Positions 17,936 through 26,622 of a stretch of DNA of 64,000 bases are shown in pieces. The notes beneath the pieces are model-generated. The model made no database searches, had not been told where the DNA came from, and saw nothing but the letters and a program-made list of their open reading frames with translations. The DNA lies in contig NZ_CP071632.1 in assembly GCF_017357385.1 (NCBI RefSeq), forward strand, positions 2,237,501-2,301,500, written 5' to 3'. Every line of letters starts with the position of its first letter. The first letter of the stretch is position 1. Source of the stretch: Rhizobium sp. NZLR1 (GTDB lineage Bacteria > Pseudomonadota > Alphaproteobacteria > Rhizobiales > Rhizobiaceae). The translations under genes and the position numbers were made by a program.

Positions 17936-19459
17936 ATGACTGACGATTTCGAGAACGTTCTCGCGGCTTCCGGAATATCGAAATTTTTTCCCGGCGCAGT
18001 GGCGTTGGACAAGGTCGATTTCACGCTGCGCAAGGGCGAGGTGCACGCGCTGCTTGGTGAGAATGGCGCCGGCAAATCGACGCTGATCAAGTGCATCACC
18101 GGCGCCTATCATCGTGACGAGGGCAGTCTGACGCTCGACGGCCATGAAATCAATCCGGCCAATACACTCGCCGCCCAGAAGCTTGGCATCGGCACCGTCT
18201 ACCAGGAGGTCAACCTCCTTACCAATCTGAGCGTCGCCGAAAACCTGTTTCTCGGACGCCAGCCAAGGCGTTTCGGCATGACCGACGTGCGCGCGATGAA
18301 CCGCAAGGCGCGCGACCTGCTGACCGGCTACGGCGTCGATATCGACGTCACCGCCGAGCTTGGCCGTTTTTCCGTCGCTGTCCAGCAAGTGGTTGCCATC
18401 GCCCGCGCCGTCGATCTTTCCGGTAAGGTGCTGATATTGGACGAGCCGACGGCAAGCCTCGACAACCAAGAAGTGGCGCTGCTCTTCCGCATCATCGAGG
18501 ACCTGAAGAAGCGCGGTCTGGGCATCGTCTTCATCACCCATTTTCTCGAGCAGGTCTATGCGATCAGCGACCGCATCACCGTGCTGCGCAACGGCAAGCT
18601 CGTCGGCACCCGCGACGCCGCCGATCTGCCGCGCCAGGGCCTGATTGCCATGATGCTCGGCCGCGAACTGGCTCATGTCGAGGAGACGGTCAGGGAACGC
18701 AGCGTTGCGGCCGGCGAAGTCCGATATCGTTTTGCAGGCTACGGCAAACGCGGCAAGGTCAAGCCCTTCGATCTCGACGTGCGCGCCGGTGAGGTGGTCG
18801 GCATTGCCGGGTTGCTAGGTTCCGGCCGCACCGAAACCGCCGAACTGCTCTTCGGCATCGAACATGCCGATAGCGGCAGCGCCACGATCGACGGTCAGCC
18901 GGTGGCGCTTTCGAGCCCGCGCGCCGCAATCGAAAAAGGTTTTGGCTTCTGCCCCGAGGACCGCAAGACCGACGGCATCGTCGGCGACCTGTCGATCCGG
19001 GAGAACATTGCCTTAGCGCTGCAGGCCCGCCGCGGCTGGACGCGGCCGCTGTCGCGCGCCGAGCAGAATGCGCTTGCCGATCGCTATATCAAGGCGCTCG
19101 ACATTCGCACCACCGATCGCGAAAAACCGATTCGGCTGCTCTCCGGCGGCAATCAGCAGAAGGCGATCCTCGCCCGCTGGCTGGCGACCAATCCCAAGTT
19201 TCTGATCCTCGACGAGCCGACCCGCGGCATCGATGTCGGCGCTCATGCCGAGATCATCAAGCTCATCGAACAGCTCTGCGCCGAGGGCATGTCGCTGATC
19301 GTGATTTCCTCGGAACTTGAAGAACTTGTCGCCTATAGTTCACGTGTCATCGTACTTCGCGACAGGCAGCATATCGCCGAACTGACAGGCGAGCGCATCA
19401 CCGCCGCCGGTATCGTCGATGCCATCGCCGCCGCCGAGCACAAGACGGAGCATGCATGA
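17936..19459 (+). CDS. ytfR: YtfR-like sugar importer, duplicated ATPase
   Basis: A 507-residue cytoplasmic protein with two ABC domains, as in RbsA/MglA/YtfR. Domain 1: GENGAGKSTLIKCITGAYHR and VLILDEPTASLDNQE, with a less usual signature region (RFSVAVQQVVAIARAV). Domain 2: GLLGSGRTE, LSGGNQQKAILARWLA and FLILDEPTRGIDVGAH. The ATG at 17936 is chosen because AGGAAAACAG lies upstream; a TTG ten codons earlier is less likely. The 3' end overlaps the next permease gene by ATGA. Confidence 0.92.
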   Translation: MTDDFENVLAASGISKFFPGAVALDKVDFTLRKGEVHALLGENGAGKSTLIKCITGAYHRDEGSLTLDGHEINPANTLAAQKLGIGTVYQEVNLLTNLSVAENLFLGRQPRRFGMTDVRAMNRKARDLLTGYGVDIDVTAELGRFSVAVQQVVAIARAVDLSGKVLILDEPTASLDNQEVALLFRIIEDLKKRGLGIVFITHFLEQVYAISDRITVLRNGKLVGTRDAADLPRQGLIAMMLGRELAHVEETVRERSVAAGEVRYRFAGYGKRGKVKPFDLDVRAGEVVGIAGLLGSGRTETAELLFGIEHADSGSATIDGQPVALSSPRAAIEKGFGFCPEDRKTDGIVGDLSIRENIALALQARRGWTRPLSRAEQNALADRYIKALDIRTTDREKPIRLLSGGNQQKAILARWLATNPKFLILDEPTRGIDVGAHAEIIKLIEQLCAEGMSLIVISSELEELVAYSSRVIVLRDRQHIAELTGERITAAGIVDAIAAAEHKTEHA

Positions 19460-20469
19460 AGTCCTCGCTGAAGACGCTGGCATATCGCCTGGCGCCGCAA
19501 TTAATCGCGCTCGTTGTCATTCTTCTATTGAATTTCATAACGTCACCGCAGTTTTTTAATGTTGTGGTTCAAAATGGCCGCCTCTATGGCAGCCTGATCG
19601 ACGTCCTGAACCGCGGCGCGCCGGTGGCGCTGTTGGCGATCGGCATGACGCTGGTGATTGCCACCAAGGGCATTGATCTATCGGTCGGAGCCGTCGTCGC
19701 CATCTGCGGCGCCGTCGCCGCCTCGTCGATTGTCGCTGGAAATTCAGTTGCCTACACCGTCATCCTGACGCTTGCGATCGGCATTGCCTGCGGCGTCTGG
19801 AACGGTTTCCTCGTGGCAGTCCTCAATATCCAGCCGATCATCGCCACGCTGGTGCTGATGGTCGCCGGCCGTGGCATCGCCCAGCTCATCACCGAAGGCG
19901 CTATCCTGACCTTCAACGATGACGGCCTGACCTTCTTCGGCAGCGGTTCCATGGCCCTGCTGCCGATGCCTGTTGTCATCTGGCTGCTCGTCGGCCTGCT
20001 CGTCATCCTGCTCGTCCGCCGCACGGCGCTCGGCATGCTGATCGAGGCCGTCGGCATCAATCGCCGCGCCAGCACGCTCTCCGGCATCCAAACGCCGGTA
20101 CTGCTGATGGCGGTCTACATGCTGAGCGGGCTCTGCGCATCGATTGCAGGCATCATCGTCGCCGCCGACATCAAGGGCGCCGACGCCAACAATGCCGGCC
20201 TCTGGCTCGAACTCGACGCCATCCTCGCCGTCGTCGTCGGCGGCAATTCGCTGCTCGGCGGCCGCTTCAGCATTCTCGGATCGCTGATCGGCGCGATGAT
20301 CATCCAGGCGGTGAATACCGGCATTCTGTCCTCCGGATTCCCGCCTGAATTCAACCTGATCATCAAGGCCGTCATCATTATCGTCATCCTCGTCATCCAG
20401 TCGCCGGCGGTGCAATCGCTCGCCATCTTCGCCAGCCGCCGGCAGAGCGGCAGGGAGCAGCCGAAATGA
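19456..20469 (+). CDS. ytfT: YtfT-like sugar importer permease
   Basis: A 337-residue permease of the ribose-type BPD_transp_2 family with about ten membrane segments. Family marks: LNRGAPVALLAIGMTLVIAT, KGIDLSVGAVVAICGAVAAS and the loop GMLIEAVGINRRASTLSGI. It is translationally coupled at both ends by ATGA overlaps (19456-19459 and 20466-20469), so stoichiometric expression with YtfR and YjfF is likely. The protein would form half of the membrane channel of the sugar importer. Confidence 0.92.
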   Translation: MKSSLKTLAYRLAPQLIALVVILLLNFITSPQFFNVVVQNGRLYGSLIDVLNRGAPVALLAIGMTLVIATKGIDLSVGAVVAICGAVAASSIVAGNSVAYTVILTLAIGIACGVWNGFLVAVLNIQPIIATLVLMVAGRGIAQLITEGAILTFNDDGLTFFGSGSMALLPMPVVIWLLVGLLVILLVRRTALGMLIEAVGINRRASTLSGIQTPVLLMAVYMLSGLCASIAGIIVAADIKGADANNAGLWLELDAILAVVVGGNSLLGGRFSILGSLIGAMIIQAVNTGILSSGFPPEFNLIIKAVIIIVILVIQSPAVQSLAIFASRRQSGREQPK

Positions 20470-21434
20470 ACTCCAAATACCTGCCGCTGCTTGCGACCAT
20501 CGTCATTTTCGTGCTCGCTTATGCCGGTTGCACGCTGCAATATCCGAACATGCTGTCGACGCGCGTCATCGGCAATCTCCTGACCGACAACGCCTTTCTC
20601 GGCATCGCCGCCGTCGGCATGACCTTCGTCATCATCTCGGGCGGCATCGATCTGTCGATCGGGTCGGTCATCGCCTTCACCGGCGTCTTCCTTGCGGTGA
20701 TCCTGCAGAAGACCTCGATCCATCCGCTGCTCGCCTTCGCGCTTGTGCTCGTCATCACGACCGCCTTCGGCGCGGTCATGGGCGCAATCATCCACTATCT
20801 CGAAATGCCGGCCTTCATCGTCACGCTCGCCGGCATGTTCCTGGCGCGCGGCATGGCCTTCGTGCTCTCGATCGACAGCATTCCGATCGATCATGAATAT
20901 TATTCGACGCTGACCAGCCTCTATTATCGTCTGCCTGGAGGCGGCCGGCTGACGCTGATCGGCGGCATCATGCTTCTGGTCTTTGCCGTCGGCATTTTCA
21001 TCGCCCAGCGCACCCGTTTCGGCACCAATGTCTATGCACTCGGCGGCGGCCCGCAGACGGCGCGGTTGATGGGTGTGCCGGTCGGCCGCACAACAATCCA
21101 GATTTATGCGCTGTCCGGCTTTCTGGCAGGCCTTTCCGGGATCGTTTTTTCGCTGTACACCTCTGCCGGATATTCTCTTGCAGCAGTCGGCGTCGAACTC
21201 GATGCCATTGCGGCCGTCGTCATCGGGGGGACGCTGCTGACCGGAGGAGCGGGATTCGTGGCGGGAACCTTGATCGGTATCCTGATCCAGGGGCTCATTC
21301 AGACCTACATCACCTTCGACGGCACGCTGTCGAGCTGGTGGACCAAGATCCTGATTGGCCTTTTGCTTTTTGCATTCATCCTGATGCAGAAAGCCATCCT
21401 GTTCGTTTCCAGTCTGAACAAGAGGTACGCCTGA
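20466..21434 (+). CDS. yjfF: YjfF-like sugar importer permease
   Basis: A 322-residue permease homologous to YtfT and probably its partner. Family marks: FLGIAAVGMTFVIISGGIDL, SIGSVIAFTGVF, and the loop FGTNVYALGGGPQTARLMGV. It is the last transporter gene; a GntR-family gene follows 15 bp after its stop and is probably in the same transcript. Gene order (binding protein, ATPase, permease, permease) matches the E. coli galactofuranose locus. Confidence 0.92.
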   Translation: MNSKYLPLLATIVIFVLAYAGCTLQYPNMLSTRVIGNLLTDNAFLGIAAVGMTFVIISGGIDLSIGSVIAFTGVFLAVILQKTSIHPLLAFALVLVITTAFGAVMGAIIHYLEMPAFIVTLAGMFLARGMAFVLSIDSIPIDHEYYSTLTSLYYRLPGGGRLTLIGGIMLLVFAVGIFIAQRTRFGTNVYALGGGPQTARLMGVPVGRTTIQIYALSGFLAGLSGIVFSLYTSAGYSLAAVGVELDAIAAVVIGGTLLTGGAGFVAGTLIGILIQGLIQTYITFDGTLSSWWTKILIGLLLFAFILMQKAILFVSSLNKRYA

Positions 21435-21449
21435 GGGGAGAGGGATCGC

Positions 21450-22235
21450 TTGCGCAACAAATTGGACGAGACCCGCAAGACGGGGCGCAGAGCCCGGACG
21501 AGCCACGCGCAGGTGGTCGACGAACTCGGCAAGGGTATCGTCGCCGGCACCTATCCTGTCGGCTCGATCCTGCCTGGCGACACCGAACTGGCGCAACGCT
21601 TCAAGGTGTCCCGTACCGTCTTGCGTGAGACGATGAAGACGCTTGCCGCCAAGGGCATGGTCGTCGCCAAGGCGCGGGTCGGCACGCGTGTGACCGAGAA
21701 GAACCTCTGGAACATGTTCGACAGCGAAATCATCGCCTGGCACTTCGACAATGGTGTGACGGAAGAGTTCCTGCTACAGCTCTACGATATTCGTCTCGCC
21801 TTTGAACCCTTCGCCGCCGGTCTTGTCGCCGAACGGGCGAATGCAGAGGATATCGAGACGCTGCGCGGACTGGCGCTCGAGATGGCGGCGAGCGGCCACA
21901 CTGCCGACAGCCTGGCACTTGCCGACCTTAACTTTCACCTGGCACTCGCCGAGGCCTCGCACAATCCTTTCATGCGCACCTTGGGCAGCCTCATCGAAGC
22001 GGCCCTCGTCGGCATGTTCCGCATGAGCACGCCGCCATCCGAAAACGGTTTTGCCAATATCGCCGACACCCATATGCGCATCGTCGACGCGATCGTTTCC
22101 GGCGACGGCCTGGCTGCGCGCCGAGCCATGGAACTCGTCATCCTGGATGGCCGCCATCATGTGCACGAGGCCTTCGCTGCCCGCGGTGCGGAGACCGTCA
22201 TAGTGCCGATTTCTGCCGAAATTTCACACCTGTAG
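21450..22235 (+). CDS. GntR-family regulator of FadR/FCD type, sugar-locus linked
   Basis: A 261-residue regulator with an N-terminal winged helix (AQVVDELGKGIVAGTYPVGS, then TELAQRFKVSRTVLRETMKT) and a C-terminal FCD domain containing the expected metal/ligand histidine blocks (DLNFHLALAEASHNPFM and DTHMRIVDAI). Start is TTG at 21450 with a strong GAGGGGAGAGGG site upstream, giving MRNKLDETRKTGRRAR. Its place directly behind yjfF suggests control of the sugar importer, probably as a repressor released by a sugar acid or sugar. No matching operator was recognised near ytfQ. Confidence 0.9.
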   Translation: MRNKLDETRKTGRRARTSHAQVVDELGKGIVAGTYPVGSILPGDTELAQRFKVSRTVLRETMKTLAAKGMVVAKARVGTRVTEKNLWNMFDSEIIAWHFDNGVTEEFLLQLYDIRLAFEPFAAGLVAERANAEDIETLRGLALEMAASGHTADSLALADLNFHLALAEASHNPFMRTLGSLIEAALVGMFRMSTPPSENGFANIADTHMRIVDAIVSGDGLAARRAMELVILDGRHHVHEAFAARGAETVIVPISAEISHL

Positions 22236-22252
22236 AGACTTTGCTTATCTGA

Positions 22253-22352
22253 GAGCGCCGCGCGTCTTTTTCGGGCGCGCAAGGGACGTGCAAGACCTTC
22301 AATCCACGAAGCCTGCTTTCCGAAAATCGATTCCGATTTCAGAAATTATGCA
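22253..22352 (-). repeat. Double-hairpin dispersed repeat, family A, copy 2 (degenerate)
   Basis: Read on the minus strand this matches copies at 17731 and 37169: a GCGCCGCGCGTCTTTT block (22254 onward), then the AATCGAT-CCGATTTCAGAAATTATGCA end (to 22352). The left hairpin is weakened by substitutions. It fills most of the 165-bp spacer between the GntR gene and glmU. Confidence 0.65.
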
Positions 22353-22400
22353 GTATGAGGCATCAAAGCCGCCTCATGGCACGGATTCGCGGAGCACATC

Positions 22401-23762
22401 ATGGAACGCACTTGTCTTGCCGTCATCCTTGCCGCCGGTGACAGCACGCGGATGAAATCCTCGAAATCGAAGGTGCTGCATCCGGTCGCCGGCCGGCCGA
22501 TGATTGCGCATGTGGTCGAGGCAGTCGCCTCCGCCGGCATCTCGTCCGTCGCCCTCGTCGTCGGCCGCGATGCCGAGGACGTGGCAAAGGCCGCAAGCAT
22601 TGGCGGTGTCGGCATCGAATCCTGCCTGCAGAAGGAACGGCTTGGCACCGGCCACGCGGTATTGGCGGCGCGCGAAGCGATTGCCAAGGGTTACGACGAT
22701 ATCCTCGTCACCTATGGCGACGTGCCGCTGCAGACCGACGGCCCCCTCAAGGCCGCCCGCCAAGGCCTTGCCGACGGCAGCGATATCGTCGTCATCGGCT
22801 TCCACACCGACCGCCCGACCGGCTACGGCCGTCTGCTCGTCAAGGACGGCGAACTCATCGCCATCCGCGAGGAGAAGGACGCGACCGATGCCGAGCGTAC
22901 CGTCACCTGGTGCAACAGCGGGCTGATGGCGATCAACGGCCGCAAGGCGCTCGATCTTCTCTCGCGCATCGGCAACGCCAACGCCAAGGGCGAATTCTAT
23001 CTGACCGATCTCGTCGAGATCGCCCGTTCGCTCGGCGGACGCGTCACCGCTGTCGATGCCCCTGAAATCGAGATGACCGGCTGCAACACCCGGGCCGAAC
23101 TCGCTGTCATCGAGCGCTTCTGGCAGGAGCGCCGGCGCCACCAAATGATGCTTTCAGGCGTCACCATGATCGCGCCGGAAACGGTCTTCCTCTCCTACGA
23201 CACCGTCATCGGCCAGGATGCGCTGATCGAGCCGAATGTGGTCTTCGGTCCCGGCGCGGTGATCGACAGTGGCGCCGTCATCCATGCCTTCTCGCATATC
23301 GAAGGCGCTCATGTCAGCCAGGGCGCGACCGTCGGCCCCTTCGCGCGGCTGCGGCCGGGCGCCGATCTCGGCATCGGCGCCAAGGTCGGCAATTTCTGCG
23401 AGGTCAAGAATGGTCGGATCGGCGAGGGCGCCAAGGTCAATCACCTGACTTATATCGGCGATGCCGTCATCGGCGCCGGCAGCAATATCGGCGCCGGCAC
23501 GATCACCTGCAATTATGACGGCGTCAACAAGAGCGAGACGGTGATCGGCGAAAACGCCTTCATCGGCTCCAACTCCTCGCTGGTCGCGCCGGTGACGATC
23601 GGCGACGGCGCCTATATCGCCTCCGGCAGCGTCATCACCGTCAATGTGCCGGCCGATGCGCTGGCACTCGGCCGTGCCCGCCAGGAGATCAAGCCCGGCC
23701 GCGCAACGCTGCTGCGCGAGCGCGCGCTCGCCATCAAGGCGGCGAAGAAGGCGAAGGCTTGA
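22401..23762 (+). CDS. glmU: Bifunctional GlcN-1-P acetyltransferase / GlcNAc-1-P uridyltransferase
   Basis: A 453-residue cytoplasmic enzyme that acetylates glucosamine-1-phosphate and then transfers UMP to make UDP-GlcNAc for peptidoglycan and lipid A. N-terminal nucleotidyltransferase motif [20 protein letters not shown]; the C-terminal half is a left-handed beta-helix built from hexapeptide repeats ([20 protein letters not shown] and [15 protein letters not shown]). The length matches GlmU. glmS follows 109 bp downstream, so the first and last steps of the pathway are adjacent; glmM is not in the window. Confidence 0.97.
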   Translation: MERTCLAVILAAGDSTRMKSSKSKVLHPVAGRPMIAHVVEAVASAGISSVALVVGRDAEDVAKAASIGGVGIESCLQKERLGTGHAVLAAREAIAKGYDDILVTYGDVPLQTDGPLKAARQGLADGSDIVVIGFHTDRPTGYGRLLVKDGELIAIREEKDATDAERTVTWCNSGLMAINGRKALDLLSRIGNANAKGEFYLTDLVEIARSLGGRVTAVDAPEIEMTGCNTRAELAVIERFWQERRRHQMMLSGVTMIAPETVFLSYDTVIGQDALIEPNVVFGPGAVIDSGAVIHAFSHIEGAHVSQGATVGPFARLRPGADLGIGAKVGNFCEVKNGRIGEGAKVNHLTYIGDAVIGAGSNIGAGTITCNYDGVNKSETVIGENAFIGSNSSLVAPVTIGDGAYIASGSVITVNVPADALALGRARQEIKPGRATLLRERALAIKAAKKAKA

Positions 23763-23871
23763 GCCTGCTTTGCGTAACCGGCGGAAATTGAAAGTGACCG
23801 CCGAGGTGATTGAGAAATAAGCGGAAATCGTTAGGACTGGCCTCGTTATCGAAGCCTTATGGGGATGTTTT

Positions 23872-25698
23872 ATGTGCGGCATTGTCGGGATCGTCGGAAC
23901 TGCGCCTGTTGCCGGGCGCCTGGTCGATGCGCTGAAGCGTCTCGAATATCGCGGTTATGATTCCGCCGGCGTCGCCACCATCCATGAGGGCGTGATGGAT
24001 CGCCGCCGCGCCGAAGGCAAGCTGTTCAATCTGGAAAAGCGCCTGGACGCCGAACCGCTGCCCGGTGTGGTCGGTATCGCCCATACGCGCTGGGCGACCC
24101 ACGGCGTTCCGAACGAGACCAATGCCCATCCGCATTTCGTCGAAGGTGTCGCCGTCGTCCACAACGGCATCATCGAGAACTTCTCCGAGTTGCGCGACGA
24201 GTTGACGGCGGAGGGTTCGGTCTTCGAAACCCAGACCGATACCGAGGTCGTCGCTCAGCTGATGGCGAAATACCTGCGCGAAGGCCTGGAGCCGCGCGCC
24301 GCAATGTTGCAGATGCTGAACCGGCTGACCGGCGCCTATGCGCTTGCAGTCATGCTCAAGGCCGATCCCGGCACGATCATGGCCGCCCGTTCGGGGCCGC
24401 CGCTTGCCGTCGGTTATGGCCGCGGCGAGATGTTCCTCGGGTCGGATGCGATCGCACTGTCGCCCTTCACCAACGAGATCACCTATCTCGTCGACGGCGA
24501 TTGTGCCGTCCTCACCCGCGACGGTGTCGCCGTCATCGATTTTGCCGGCAAGCCGGTCAAGCGCGCCCGGCAGATCTCGCAGGCGACCGCCTATGTCGTC
24601 GACAAGGGCAACCATCGCCATTTCATGGAAAAGGAAATCTACGAGCAGCCGGAGGTGATCTCCCACGCGCTCAGCCATTACGTTGATTTCGCCGAGAACA
24701 CCATCGGCGCCAACGCCGCCGCGATCGACTTCAAGGCGGCGACCGGCCTGGCGATCTCGGCCTGCGGCACCGCCTATCTCGCCGGCCTCGTCGGCAAATA
24801 CTGGTTCGAGCGTTATGCCCGTCTGCCGGTCGAGATCGACGTCGCCTCCGAATTCCGCTACCGCGAAATGCCGCTGTCGCCATCGCAGGCCGCTCTCTTC
24901 ATCTCGCAGTCCGGCGAAACCGCCGATACGCTGGCATCGCTGCGCTATTGCCGCGACAACGGCCTGAAGATCGGCGCCGTCGTCAATGTCCGCGAATCGA
25001 CGATCGCCCGCGAATCCGATGCCGTCTTCCCGATCATGGCCGGCCCCGAAATCGGCGTCGCCTCGACCAAGGCCTTCACCTGCCAGCTTGCCGTGCTGGC
25101 ATCGCTGGCGATCGGCGCCGGCAAGGCGCGCGGCACTGTGAGTGCCGATGAGGAGAAGACGCTGGTGCGCCATCTCGCCGAAATGCCGCGCATCATGAGT
25201 CGCGTGCTGAACCTCATCCAGCCGCAGATGGAAAGCCTGGCGCGGGAGCTGTCGAAGTGCAAGGACGTGCTCTATCTCGGCCGCGGCACCAGCTTCCCGC
25301 TTGCTATGGAAGGTGCGCTGAAGCTCAAGGAAATCTCCTATATCCACGCCGAGGGGTATGCCGCCGGCGAATTGAAGCACGGACCGATCGCGCTGATTGA
25401 CGAGAACATGCCCGTCATCGTCATCGCCCCCTACGACCGCTTCTTCGAAAAGACCGTCTCGAACATGCAGGAGGTCGCAGCCCGCGGCGGCCGCATCATC
25501 TTCATCACCGACGAAGCCGGTGCGGCGGCCTCGAAACTGCCGACCATGGCGACAATCACCCTGCCTGTGGTCGACGAAATCATCGCGCCGATGATCTTCT
25601 CGCTGCCGATCCAGCTGCTCGCCTATCACACCGCCGTCTTCATGGGCACCGATGTCGACCAGCCGCGTAATCTGGCGAAATCCGTAACCGTGGAATAA
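23872..25698 (+). CDS. glmS: Glucosamine-fructose-6-phosphate aminotransferase
   Basis: A 608-residue enzyme that makes glucosamine-6-phosphate from fructose-6-phosphate and glutamine. The N-terminal Ntn glutaminase domain starts MCGIVGIVG with catalytic Cys2 and includes HTRWATHGVPNETNAHPH. Two SIS isomerase domains follow (around residues 285-420 and 455-600), with SQSGETADTLASLRY and the C-terminal DQPRNLAKSVTVE ending. Full length, no anomalies. It supplies GlmU with substrate through GlmM. No nodM-type context is visible, so this is the housekeeping copy. Confidence 0.98.
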   Translation: MCGIVGIVGTAPVAGRLVDALKRLEYRGYDSAGVATIHEGVMDRRRAEGKLFNLEKRLDAEPLPGVVGIAHTRWATHGVPNETNAHPHFVEGVAVVHNGIIENFSELRDELTAEGSVFETQTDTEVVAQLMAKYLREGLEPRAAMLQMLNRLTGAYALAVMLKADPGTIMAARSGPPLAVGYGRGEMFLGSDAIALSPFTNEITYLVDGDCAVLTRDGVAVIDFAGKPVKRARQISQATAYVVDKGNHRHFMEKEIYEQPEVISHALSHYVDFAENTIGANAAAIDFKAATGLAISACGTAYLAGLVGKYWFERYARLPVEIDVASEFRYREMPLSPSQAALFISQSGETADTLASLRYCRDNGLKIGAVVNVRESTIARESDAVFPIMAGPEIGVASTKAFTCQLAVLASLAIGAGKARGTVSADEEKTLVRHLAEMPRIMSRVLNLIQPQMESLARELSKCKDVLYLGRGTSFPLAMEGALKLKEISYIHAEGYAAGELKHGPIALIDENMPVIVIAPYDRFFEKTVSNMQEVAARGGRIIFITDEAGAAASKLPTMATITLPVVDEIIAPMIFSLPIQLLAYHTAVFMGTDVDQPRNLAKSVTVE

Positions 25699-25832
25699 GC
25701 CCGCGACAACCCGATCTTCGCGCCGAAACATATTGTGCGACGCCTCGAATTCTGGCAATTTTGGTCTGCGGACAAGGGGGAAGGGCCGGCGTTCCGGCCT
25801 GTCCAGGACTGAGATGGAGTTCATCAGTAGAG

Positions 25833-26540
25833 ATGACCGACAACACCCCCAGAATGCCGGTGGCGACCCGGTTGAGGAACAATTTTCTCGCAGGCCTGAT
25901 CATCTGCGCGCCGATCGCCATTACCATCTGGCTGACCTGGACCTTCATCCACTGGTCTGACAGCTGGGTCAGGCCCTATATTCCGGCGCGCTGGAATCCG
26001 GAAAGCTATCTCAATTTCGCCATTCCCGGTTTCGGCCTGTTGACCGCCATCGTGTTGATCACCGTCGTCGGTTTTCTCGGCAAGAACCTGATCGGCCAGA
26101 GCATCGTCCGTTTCGGCGAATCGATCGTCCAGCGCATGCCGCTGGTCCGCACGATCTATAGAAGCGTGAAACAGATTTTCGAAACGGTGCTGAAGGAACA
26201 GGCGAATTCCTTCAAGAAGGTCGGCCTCATCGAATATCCAGGCCCCGGCCTCTGGGCGCTGGTCTTCATCGCCACCGACGCCAAGGGCGAGATCGCGTCG
26301 AAGTTCAACGCCATGGGCCAGGATATGGTGGCCGTCTTCCTGCCGCCGACCCCGGTGCCGACGGCAGGTTTCCTCGTCTTCGTGCCGCGCGAAAAGATCG
26401 TCCTGCTCGACATGAGCCCGGAAGACGCCGCCAAATTCCTGATTTCCGGCGGTCTCGTTGCCCCCGGACACAAGCCGCCCGAGCCGAAGCAGAAACATTT
26501 GCCGCGGCCGAAGCCGGTGGCGGTTTCAAAGGCGGATTGA
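25833..26540 (+). CDS. DUF502-family membrane protein
   Basis: A 235-residue membrane protein of the DUF502 family, function unknown. Two membrane helices near the N-terminus (LAGLIICAPIAITIWLTWTF and FGLLTAIVLITVVGFLGKNL) are followed by a conserved domain with RMPLVRTIYRSVKQIFETVL, GLIEYPGPGLWALVFIA and PPTPVPTAGFLVFVPR, all characteristic. I chose the ATG at 25833 (MTDNTPRMPVATRLRNNF); an upstream GTG-type reading covers the intergenic region. It is followed by a dispersed repeat and faces recG. Confidence 0.9.
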   Translation: MTDNTPRMPVATRLRNNFLAGLIICAPIAITIWLTWTFIHWSDSWVRPYIPARWNPESYLNFAIPGFGLLTAIVLITVVGFLGKNLIGQSIVRFGESIVQRMPLVRTIYRSVKQIFETVLKEQANSFKKVGLIEYPGPGLWALVFIATDAKGEIASKFNAMGQDMVAVFLPPTPVPTAGFLVFVPREKIVLLDMSPEDAAKFLISGGLVAPGHKPPEPKQKHLPRPKPVAVSKAD

Positions 26541-26622
26541 AGCATGTCGCCCAAAAGTGTCAGCGGTTTTGGGATAACGACATGCATGTAACAAAGATTT
26601 AAAGCGCGTCGCGGCGCGCTTT
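26541..26622 (+). repeat. Dispersed palindromic repeat, family B, copy 1
   Basis: AGCATGTCGCCCAAAAGTG is followed by CAGCGGTTTTGGGATAACGA and CATGC. AGCATGTCG pairs with CGACATGC and CCCAAAA with TTTTGGG, so the whole folds as a long interrupted hairpin. A second palindrome, AAAGCGCGTCGCGGCGCGCTTT, ends the element. The same element occurs inverted at 55413-55518. It lies between the convergent DUF502 gene and recG and may serve as their terminator. Confidence 0.8.

Noticed and set aside
20115..21743. A 542-codon minus-strand frame across the YtfT, YjfF and GntR genes
   Set aside because: It crosses three genes linked by ATGA overlaps and has no domain content.
23857..25824. A 655-codon minus-strand frame over glmS
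   Set aside because: Antisense shadow of glmS without ribosome site or domain.
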